From Nitrospina sp. (lineage in GTDB: Bacteria; Nitrospinota; Nitrospinia; Nitrospinales; VA-1), in contig JABJCF010000314.1 of the NCBI GenBank assembly GCA_018665625.1, positions 1 to 13,015 on the forward strand: a stretch of 13,015 nucleotides of DNA. Direction: 5' to 3'. The notes under the pieces are model-generated. The model was not told where the DNA came from and did no database searches. It saw only the letters and a program-made list of their open reading frames with translations. A program made the translations under genes and the position numbers. Below, one piece after another: positions 7,071-13,015 of this stretch. Position 1 is the first letter of the stretch; each line of letters starts with the position of its first letter.

Positions 7071-7094
7071 GACCTATGTGCCCAGCGCAACTAA

Positions 7095-7379
7095 TTAATT
7101 ATCAATAGCTTGCAGCTCCTCCTCCAATGCCTCCAGCAACCTTGCAATTTTTTCTTCCTGGGCCTGACCCTTAGCCTGGGTCTGGGACTGCAACTCCAAT
7201 AATTCCTGCGCAATATTGAGAGCCGCAAGTACTGCCAGATCGAGAGAGGGAGTTTTTTTTCGAGCTTCTCCCAATTCACGCATTTTAGAATCTACATAGG
7301 CTGCGGCCTCTTCTACGCTTACCTCGGTCGAAGAGCTTTTCAGACTGTAGGTCTTTCCGTAAATCTGTATTTTTGCCAT
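7095..7379 (-). CDS. zapA: Cell division protein ZapA
   Basis: ZapA binds FtsZ and promotes bundling of protofilaments at the division ring. The 94-residue protein has the family N-terminal fold, MAKIQIYGKTYSLKSSS (beta strands about 2-14), then VEEAAAYVDSKMRELGEARK (22-41), the conserved helix DLAVLAALNIAQELLELQ (47-64), and a C-terminal coiled coil about 60-92. Length is typical of the short ZapA found outside enterics. It starts 7 bp after the stop of the ZapB-like gene, suggesting coupled translation; there is no clear Shine-Dalgarno. Downstream lies the 6S RNA gene, as in E. coli. FtsZ itself is not in the window. Confidence 0.93.
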   Translation of the reverse strand: MAKIQIYGKTYSLKSSSTEVSVEEAAAYVDSKMRELGEARKKTPSLDLAVLAALNIAQELLELQSQTQAKGQAQEEKIARLLEALEEELQAIDN

Positions 7380-7386
7380 TGTGCAA

Positions 7387-7710
7387 TTAAGTTAGGTCAA
7401 ATTTTTCAAGTTTTTCCAATAAATAGATAACCTTATCGCGAACTTGCTTCCGGTCCTTTTCATGGTTTTTGCCAGCAGCTTCCAGCTCAGACAAACGCTC
7501 CAGTTTTTCCCTTATGAATTCTTTTTCCTTTGAAAAAGATTGGTTTTCCTGCGTCAGGCCCTCCAACCGCAAGGTCAGCTTTTGGTTCTCGTCTTTAAGC
7601 TGGCGATACGCCTCAAGTAAAGTCGAGACACCTGCTTCTAACTTTTCCATATCGGGATTGGACATGGCGGAATCGTAGCACCCCGAAATTAGGGTGTCAA
7701 TGGGCTCCAT
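7387..7710 (-). CDS. ZapB-like small coiled-coil protein
   Basis: This is a small, nearly all-helical, charged protein whose heptad-rich segment runs from MEKLEAGVSTLLEAYRQL to ERLSELEAAGK. The pattern (KLE, then L, then DENQKL) resembles ZapB, which bridges ZapA-FtsZ and MatP in E. coli, and the gene lies 7 bp upstream of zapA. A division-ring role is therefore likely but inferred. The start is uncertain. The longest form begins at 7710 (107 aa). ATG 7665 gives 92 aa starting MSNPDMEKLEAG, and ATG 7650 gives 87 aa starting MEKLEAG. The extra residues 1-15 of the longest form are not coiled coil and are encoded across a near-consensus promoter, so I favour 7665 or 7650. No start has a good Shine-Dalgarno. 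The real family could be another coiled-coil group. Confidence 0.75.
   Translation of the reverse strand: MEPIDTLISGCYDSAMSNPDMEKLEAGVSTLLEAYRQLKDENQKLTLRLEGLTQENQSFSKEKEFIREKLERLSELEAAGKNHEKDRKQVRDKVIYLLEKLEKFDLT
7672..7700 (-). promoter_or_regulatory. Near-consensus promoter at the ZapB-like gene
   Basis: On the minus strand a perfect -35 TTGACA (7700-7695), a 17-nt spacer, an extended -10 TGC and a -10 TACGAT (7677-7672, 4/6) are seen. Normal initiation 6-7 nt downstream lands on the A of the ATG at 7665. This would give the ZapB-like and zapA genes a promoter independent of pheT and a transcript with no leader. The spacer also contains a CACCC/GGGTG inverted repeat. Confidence 0.5.
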
Positions 7711-7720
7711 TCAAGGACAG

Positions 7721-9796
7721 CTACTCCCTAAGGGAAGCACCCAGTTCGGCCTTCAATGTTTGAATGATAGTTTCAAATAATGGGTTGACCTCTTCGTCTG
7801 ACAAGGTCCTATCCTTGGACTGAAAAGAAAGGGCAAAGGTGAGGCTTTTTTTATCTGACTGAATCTTTTTCCCTTCAAAATGATCGTACAACTCCACCCA
7901 GCTTATAAGCGGGCTACCTGCCTTTAAGATCAGATCTGAAGCTTGCTGAGAAGTAATTTGCCGATCAACTAAAATAGAAATATCGCGGTAGGTTTCTGGA
8001 AACTTTGCGATGTTCTGAAAACGCGGACGGGAAGGAAGCGATTCCTCCAACTTTTGCAAATCAATCTCCCAAACATAAACTTTTTCGGCAACCCCTGTCT
8101 TTTCGGGTGCAAGCTCTCCCATATAACCCAGAACATTGTCACCGAAAACACAATTTACCGATTTCCCCGGCAGCAAAAAGGACTTTTCTGCATCTGCCGA
8201 AAACCCTACCTGTAATCCACACTGGGAGCATAGTTTATCCAAGGCTCCCTTTAGATCGTAAAAATCATATTCTTTGCCGCGCGGTTTCCAGGGCGTAAGC
8301 TCATAAGGTCCCAACACAGCAGCCGTCAAAACCGTTCTCTCAGTTCGCTTGCCTTGCGCATCTGAAAAATAAACACTGCCAACTTCGAAAAGCTTGAGAG
8401 GCTTTTGTCCCTTACTCAAATTATTGGCGATGGTCTTCAGCAAGCCAGGAATCAAGCTGGTTCGCATGGTATCGTTTTCAGAACTTAAAGGATTTTTTAA
8501 CGGAATCACTTTATCATTTCCGCTTGCAAACGAAGGCAAATAGCCCTCGGCCTGTTCACGATCAATAAAACTGAAATGAACTGTTTCAGCAAAGCCCGTA
8601 TGGCAAAGAACCTCCCTTATTTTGCGCAACAGGGTTTGCTTGGGTGTGATTCGCACCGGCCTCACGGAAGCGACAGGAAACACGGTGGCGACCTTATCAA
8701 ATCCATCGACCCTGGCAATTTCTTCGATCACGTCTATTTCGCGCAACAGATCAGGGCGAAACCCAGGCACTTCCACCTGCAAGGTTTCTTTATCCAATAC
8801 GCCGTCTACCTTCAATCCCAAACGAGAGATGATTTCTTTTATTCGTTCAGCACTAAAATCGGAACCCAGCACCTGATTCACGCGTGAAACCCGAAGCGAC
8901 ACTTGAATGTTCTCTCTGGATTTTGGGTAAACATCAATTCTTCCTTTACATATTTCGCCTCCCGCCAACTCCTGAATCAAACAGGCTGCGCGTGCTTGAG
9001 CCGTGATGACCCCTTCTATATCCACACCCCGTTCAAATCGATAAGAAGAATCTGACCGCAAGCCATATTTTTTTGAAGCTTTTCGAATGGTTGCAGAATC
9101 AAAACATGCACTTTCCAAAACAACATTTTTAGTTTTTTCAGAAACCTGGCTGTTTGTCCCGCCCATGATCCCTGCCAGAGCCACTGGTTTTTCTGCATCT
9201 GCAATGACAAGCGCATCCGGTTCCAGCTTGAGTTCACTGCCATCGAGGCTGGTAAAAGGCTCACCCTTTTTTGCGTTTCGAATTATGATTTTATTTCCCG
9301 AAAGTAATTCACGATCAAAAGCATGAAGCGGTTGGCCGTACTCCATCATCACAAAATTGGTGACATCAACAATATTGTTTATAGGACGCAACCCAATCGC
9401 CTGCAAACGGTCACACAACCATTTGGGAGAAGGACCCGGCTTGACATTTTCAATAACCAAAGCTGCATAACGCGGACATGAATTTTCTTCCTGATTTTCT
9501 ACGACTATCTTTTCTGCAACAGGTACCGTGCCCCATTTTTTCTCCAAAAATGCCAGTGCATCCGGCGGATTGAACGTCCCGCCCATCAGTGCCGAAACTT
9601 CTCGCGCCACCCCTAAATGCGATAGACAATAACCCCGATTGGGGGTCACATTCAGCTCCAGCACATCGCCCTTTTCTTCATCGAGTAATTCGTGGCTTTC
9701 AATTTCCAAACCAGCCATAGTGAGCACATGACCCAGCTCTGCCGCAGGCGCATCTATATCCACATATTCTTTCAGCCAATCTACTTGAACTTTCAT
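7721..9796 (-). CDS. pheT: Phenylalanine--tRNA ligase beta subunit, short form lacking the N-terminal tRNA-binding OB domain
   Basis: PheT pairs with PheS in the (alpha-beta)2 enzyme that charges tRNA-Phe; the beta subunit gives editing and tRNA contacts. At 691 residues it is about 100 shorter than E. coli PheT (795). The N-terminus MKVQVDWLKEYVDI to MAGLEIES (27-34) is normal, but only about 10 residues separate it from VLELNVTPNRGYCLSHLG (45-62). The family usually inserts an EMAPII-like tRNA-binding OB domain of about 110 residues there. Next come the B3/B4 editing domain (about 105-280, NNIVDVTNFVMMEYGQPLHAFD and SYRFERGVD), the B5 domain (about 295-365), the catalytic-like core (about 385-590) and the C-terminal FDX-ACB anticodon-binding domain (about 597-690, KFPETYRDISILVD). 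The frame is unbroken. Shine-Dalgarno GGGG stands 4 nt before the ATG. No pheS lies directly upstream. Confidence 0.96.
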   Translation of the reverse strand: MKVQVDWLKEYVDIDAPAAELGHVLTMAGLEIESHELLDEEKGDVLELNVTPNRGYCLSHLGVAREVSALMGGTFNPPDALAFLEKKWGTVPVAEKIVVENQEENSCPRYAALVIENVKPGPSPKWLCDRLQAIGLRPINNIVDVTNFVMMEYGQPLHAFDRELLSGNKIIIRNAKKGEPFTSLDGSELKLEPDALVIADAEKPVALAGIMGGTNSQVSEKTKNVVLESACFDSATIRKASKKYGLRSDSSYRFERGVDIEGVITAQARAACLIQELAGGEICKGRIDVYPKSRENIQVSLRVSRVNQVLGSDFSAERIKEIISRLGLKVDGVLDKETLQVEVPGFRPDLLREIDVIEEIARVDGFDKVATVFPVASVRPVRITPKQTLLRKIREVLCHTGFAETVHFSFIDREQAEGYLPSFASGNDKVIPLKNPLSSENDTMRTSLIPGLLKTIANNLSKGQKPLKLFEVGSVYFSDAQGKRTERTVLTAAVLGPYELTPWKPRGKEYDFYDLKGALDKLCSQCGLQVGFSADAEKSFLLPGKSVNCVFGDNVLGYMGELAPEKTGVAEKVYVWEIDLQKLEESLPSRPRFQNIAKFPETYRDISILVDRQITSQQASDLILKAGSPLISWVELYDHFEGKKIQSDKKSLTFALSFQSKDRTLSDEEVNPLFETIIQTLKAELGASLRE

Positions 9797-10032
9797 CTTT
9801 CCCCTTTACCCGCTAACACGCCACTTGGCGTGGGGCCAATGGTCGAAACCCGTAAGGCAGACTATTATTTTAAGCTTTAACTATAGGTTCGTTAATATTA
9901 CCTCCCTCGTTAGAGGGCGTAGCCTTGTGGATTATAAGTGAAGCGTTTGCAAAAATCTACGCTATCTCGGCATTGCATTTCCTCTTGTTATAGGATATCA
10001 AGGGTTTCAAACCTCTAATTCGACCTGGCCCT
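9797..10032. promoter_or_regulatory. Divergent intergenic region between pheT and rnr
   Basis: This 236-bp region must hold the 5' signals of both pheT (minus) and rnr (plus). The minus strand has a perfect -10 TATAAT at 9936-9931 with a poor -35 (TAGATT, 17 nt upstream), predicting a start near 9924 and a leader of about 125 nt. That leader holds two hairpins: CCCTC/GAGGG (9917-9904, TAAC loop) and CACGCC/GGCGTG (9832-9817, tetraloop), the latter 12 nt from the GGGG Shine-Dalgarno of pheT. On the plus strand TATAAG (9933-9938) overlaps the same bases, so one core could serve both directions. No tRNA, T-box or Phe-rich leader peptide was found. Confidence 0.45.
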
Positions 10033-12138
10033 ATGAAACTCACTGAAGCGCGAATTCTGGCTTTGCTGAAGAAAAAAATCAGCCGCCCCATGAAAATCTC
10101 TGAACTTTCCAAACAATTGGGAGTGACTGAGGCAGACCACCGTGAATTTCGTAACCGAATCAAAGATATGGCCGTTCAAGGGTCACTGGTAAAAATCCGC
10201 GGCGGTCGTTACGGTCTCCCCAACGAGATGAATCTGATTACCGGGAAGCTGCATGGGCACCCGAACGGATTTGGCTTTGTCATCCCCGACAAACATCACG
10301 ATACCAACGATGTCTATGTCCATCGGAAAAGCATGAACGAAGCCATGCATCAGGATCACGTTGTGGTGCGGGTGGAATCTGAAAAAGAACCCGGTCGGCC
10401 CGAAGGCCGTGTCATAAAAATCCTGCAACGAAACACGCCTAATATAGTCGGTGTCTACGAAACATTTGGTCATGATGGCTGGGTCATCCCAACGGAAGCC
10501 AAACATTTCCACGATGTATTCATACCGGGCAAAAACCGAAAAGACGCCAAGAACGGTCAGATTGTCGATGTAAAAATAGAAACCTATCCCACTCGACACC
10601 AGCCCCCTGTCGGCAAAGTAATAGAAATTCTGGGCAAATCCAATGACCCTGAAGTGGAAGTGCAATCCATTTTGAGAAAGTTTGGGGTTCGTCAAGGGTT
10701 TCAGCCAAAAGTTTTAAAAGAAGCTAAAGCGGTGGCAAAAGGGAAAATGCCAGATGACCGTAAAGACCTGACCGACTTGCTCACCTTCACCATCGACGGA
10801 GAAAGAGCAAAGGATTTTGACGATGCAGTTTCACTGGAAAAAATGGGTGAAGGTTATCGGCTAGGAGTGCACATTGCCGATGTCAGCCATTTCGTAGAAG
10901 AAAATTCGCTTCTGGATGAAGAAGCCTTCGAAAGAGGCACCAGTGTTTACTACGCAGATGGAGTGATTCCCATGCTCCCAGAAATTCTTTCCAATGAAGC
11001 ATGTAGCCTAAGGCCTGAAGAAGAACGTCTGACTCTGAGCGTCTTCATTGACTTCGACCGCCAGGGCAGCCCCCTGGCAACCCAGATACACAAATCGATC
11101 ATCAAAAGTCAAAGGCGGTTCACCTACAACGAAGTTGCCGGGCTACTCGAACAGGGGAGTGATAAAGAGATCGATTCTCCTTTCATGAAAACCCTTTCTG
11201 ATATGCACCACCTCAGTCAGACCCTTAGAAAGCACAGATTTAAAAATGGCAGCGTAGACTTTCATGTGCCCGAACCGGACATTCAAATTGAAGAAGATAA
11301 AGTAAAACAAATAGGAATCGTGGAACACAACGCCGCACACCAATTGATCGAAGAGTTCATGCTGGCGACAAACCAGGCGGTTGCACTTAGCCTGCATGAA
11401 AAGAATATTCCCTGCATCCACCGGGTCCACGAGTCTCCCGATCCGACCAAACTTTTTGAGTTCAAGGAATTCATCTCATCTTTCGGACTACGACTTTCTT
11501 CTCCTGAAAAAATCCGCTCGCAGGATTTAAATGCCCTGCTCAAAAAAATAGAAGGCACTCCAGAAGAAAGAATGGTCAATACCCTGTTATTGAGGACCAT
11601 GAAAAAAGCCCGGTATTCTCCGTCCGATCCCGGTCATTACTGTCTTGGGTTCGAGCATTACGCACATTTCACCTCTCCCATCCGCAGATACCCAGATTTG
11701 ATCGTCCACAGAATCATCAAAAAATATCTTGCGCACAAATTTCCAAAAAAAGAAAAGAAAGCTTTGTTCGACTCGCTATCTGAAATTTCTGAACAATCAA
11801 CGCAAATGGAAATTCAGGCCATGTCCATCGAGAGAGAAATCATAAGTCTTAGAAGGGCTCAATTTATGATGGATAAAATTGGCAAAACTTTTTATGGAAT
11901 CATTACAGGAGTAACTGGCTTTGGCTTTTTTGTTGAATTGGAAAATGTATTCGTCGAAGGCCTTGTAAAAATATCCAGCATTATGGATGACTACTACCTC
12001 TTCATAGAAACCGAACATAAATTAATAGGGCAAAAACGGCATCGCGTTTTCCAAATTGGCGATCGGGTAAAAGTACGCGTTACCAATGTCGAGCTCTCAA
12101 GGCGACAGATAGATCTGCAGGTGATGGAGGAGAGATGA
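10033..12138 (+). CDS. rnr: Ribonuclease R (RNase II/RNB family 3'-5' exoribonuclease)
   Basis: RNase R degrades structured RNA processively from the 3' end, in mRNA turnover and in rRNA and tmRNA quality control. The 701 residues show the full order: an N-terminal winged-helix (about 1-60, KISELSKQLGVTEADHREF), cold-shock OB domains (about 68-135 and 137-205; HPNGFGFVIPD at 76-86), the RNB catalytic domain (about 245-565) and a C-terminal S1 domain (about 618-697, GVTGFGFFVELENVFVEGLV). The metal-binding aspartates sit in IDGERAKDFDDAV (D255, D261, D263, D264). YADGVIPMLPEILSNEACSL (307-326) and HFTSPIRRYPDLIVHR (545-560) are RNB signatures. It is shorter than E. coli RNase R (813), mainly for lack of the long basic C-terminal tail. 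The ATG at 10033 is the first in its open frame, without a clear Shine-Dalgarno. The end overlaps comEC by 4 bp. Confidence 0.96.
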   Translation: MKLTEARILALLKKKISRPMKISELSKQLGVTEADHREFRNRIKDMAVQGSLVKIRGGRYGLPNEMNLITGKLHGHPNGFGFVIPDKHHDTNDVYVHRKSMNEAMHQDHVVVRVESEKEPGRPEGRVIKILQRNTPNIVGVYETFGHDGWVIPTEAKHFHDVFIPGKNRKDAKNGQIVDVKIETYPTRHQPPVGKVIEILGKSNDPEVEVQSILRKFGVRQGFQPKVLKEAKAVAKGKMPDDRKDLTDLLTFTIDGERAKDFDDAVSLEKMGEGYRLGVHIADVSHFVEENSLLDEEAFERGTSVYYADGVIPMLPEILSNEACSLRPEEERLTLSVFIDFDRQGSPLATQIHKSIIKSQRRFTYNEVAGLLEQGSDKEIDSPFMKTLSDMHHLSQTLRKHRFKNGSVDFHVPEPDIQIEEDKVKQIGIVEHNAAHQLIEEFMLATNQAVALSLHEKNIPCIHRVHESPDPTKLFEFKEFISSFGLRLSSPEKIRSQDLNALLKKIEGTPEERMVNTLLLRTMKKARYSPSDPGHYCLGFEHYAHFTSPIRRYPDLIVHRIIKKYLAHKFPKKEKKALFDSLSEISEQSTQMEIQAMSIEREIISLRRAQFMMDKIGKTFYGIITGVTGFGFFVELENVFVEGLVKISSIMDDYYLFIETEHKLIGQKRHRVFQIGDRVKVRVTNVELSRRQIDLQVMEER

Positions 12139-13015
12139 ATTCGTCCACCGCCGAGTTTGTGAAGAAATGGTTTTTTTCAGAAAATGCCAATATTCACGAC
12201 CGAGCGCGTATCCCCCCGATTCTACCCTTTCTTCTCGCATTCACCTCTGGCCTCTTGGGAAGTGAAGCAAAGCTTTTTATAGCCCCCCCCTGCATTTTTA
12301 CTTTGTGCCTGGCCTTCTTTTTCTTTTATCGCTCAGCACAAAATCCTTCATATAAAAAACACGTTGTGCTTGCCTTGTTTTTTATTTTTGGATTGCTGTA
12401 CCCCGGAAAAACTTTCACCAAACCCAACAATATCATTCATCACATCAAAGAAGGAAAAACGACTGCCTTGGAAGGCAGATTGTATGATCCGCCGCAGATT
12501 CTTGAAGACCGAACCTTTTATTTACTCGAAGCAGAATCTATTGAAACAGAAAATGGAGAAAAAAAAGTTTCAGGAAAAGTTCGAATAGCGGTCTATAAAT
12601 CCCACGCCTTTCTTCAGGCGGGAGACAAAATTCGATTCGAAAAAATAAGACTTAAAATCCCGAGAAATTTTAAAAATCCGGGCCGCTTTGACTACCGTTC
12701 TTACTTGAACTCAAAGGGCATAAACTTGATCGGCAATGTTTCCAAGCCTGAAACCATTATCAAACTCGGTCAATTCGACTTACCTTTCTATTACTCTTTA
12801 CCACAGCGCTTACGGGAACAGATGATTGCAAGCCTTTCAGGACTTTTCTCTGGAGACGAAGGCTTATTATTGCAAGCGATGGTATTTGGCATGAAAGACT
12901 CTCTTCCCTCACAAATTAAGGAAGCCTATATCGCCACTGGCCTGGCACATTTGATGGCAGTGTCCGGATTGCATATAGGATTCGTGGCCAGCGCTTTTTA
13001 TTATCTGCTCCTGCC
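12135..13015 (+). CDS. comEC: ComEC/Rec2-family DNA uptake channel protein (3' end outside window)
   Basis: ComEC forms the inner-membrane channel through which single-stranded DNA enters in natural transformation. The first 293 residues are visible, read without a stop to the window edge. Two N-terminal hydrophobic segments (about 28-41 and 48-65) and a third (about 77-90) are followed by the DUF4131-type OB-like domain (about 105-205), including KNPGRFDYRSYLNSKGI (180-196). The Competence-domain hallmark TGLAHLMAVSGLHIGF (268-283) then opens the next membrane segments. The C-terminal metallo-beta-lactamase-like domain of many ComEC proteins would lie outside. The ATG overlaps the rnr stop (ATGA) and has a strong Shine-Dalgarno (GGAGG, 4 nt upstream), indicating translational coupling. 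A C8 run lies in codons 50-52. Possession of comEC alone does not prove competence. Confidence 0.93.
   Translation, partial: MNSSTAEFVKKWFFSENANIHDRARIPPILPFLLAFTSGLLGSEAKLFIAPPCIFTLCLAFFFFYRSAQNPSYKKHVVLALFFIFGLLYPGKTFTKPNNIIHHIKEGKTTALEGRLYDPPQILEDRTFYLLEAESIETENGEKKVSGKVRIAVYKSHAFLQAGDKIRFEKIRLKIPRNFKNPGRFDYRSYLNSKGINLIGNVSKPETIIKLGQFDLPFYYSLPQRLREQMIASLSGLFSGDEGLLLQAMVFGMKDSLPSQIKEAYIATGLAHLMAVSGLHIGFVASAFYYLLL

Noticed and set aside
6671..7094. Plus-strand protein genes in the 6S RNA region (81- and 80-codon open frames)
   Set aside because: They run opposite the structured RNA, lack Shine-Dalgarno signals and family similarity, and their open length is within chance for this region.
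7091..7279. A 62-codon minus-strand frame within zapA
   Set aside because: It is a shifted frame of zapA; the product is rich in Arg and Trp with no recognisable pattern, while the zapA frame carries the family motifs.
9660..9705. A frameshift or sequencing deletion as the cause of the missing PheT domain
   Set aside because: The frame is unbroken and both flanks keep the family sequence. A loss of about 110 codons cannot come from a small indel. Assembly error remains possible but is not indicated.
9797..9930. A pheM-like Phe-rich leader peptide or a T-box controlling pheT
   Set aside because: No ATG-started short ORF with clustered TTT/TTC codons is present on the minus strand, and I see no T-box consensus or terminator with a U-run before the pheT start.
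1..13015. CRISPR arrays, insertion sequences, prophage genes or toxin-antitoxin pairs
   Set aside because: No spaced direct repeats, transposase motifs, integrase or phage structural motifs, or paired small toxin genes are visible. All long genes are housekeeping families.

Overview
The window reads as chromosomal housekeeping DNA of a Gram-negative bacterium. LpxD (lipid A synthesis) and LolC/LolD (lipoprotein export) imply an LPS-bearing outer membrane. RNase Y and an order of pheT, small coiled-coil gene, zapA, 6S RNA, 5-FTHF cyclo-ligase, rny point away from enteric gammaproteobacteria. They fit a Nitrospinota- or Desulfobacterota-like ('deltaproteobacterial') lineage. This placement is inference from gene content and order; no phylogeny was run.

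Layout. Positions 1-9796 are one co-oriented minus-strand block. In transcription order it holds pheT, a ZapB-like coiled-coil gene, zapA, a 6S RNA gene (ssrS), 5-formyltetrahydrofolate cyclo-ligase, rny, lysS, lolC/E, lolD and lpxD, the last cut by the window edge. A 236-bp divergent region (9797-10032) separates this block from a plus-strand pair, rnr and comEC. That pair overlaps by 4 bp, and comEC is cut by the right edge.

How the genes fit together. The minus block joins translation (PheRS beta subunit, LysRS), division (ZapA and ZapB-like), global transcription control (6S RNA), folate salvage, mRNA decay (RNase Y) and envelope assembly (LolC/E, LolD, LpxD). It is unlikely to be one transcript. 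I see a promoter-like element directly at the ZapB-like gene, one between zapA and the 6S RNA, a terminator-like hairpin after the 6S RNA, and a 147-bp gap with palindromes before rny. The plus side couples a 3'-5' exoribonuclease (RNase R) with a ComEC-type DNA uptake channel.

I found no mobile element, CRISPR array, tRNA, defence gene or obviously foreign segment, and no complete new multi-gene system. The points most worth following are these: an unannotated 6S RNA with a clear closing stem; a PheT that lacks the usual N-terminal tRNA-binding OB domain; a near-consensus promoter whose predicted start falls on the ATG of the ZapB-like gene (possible leaderless mRNA); and an attenuator-like leader with a 31-codon ORF before the folate gene.
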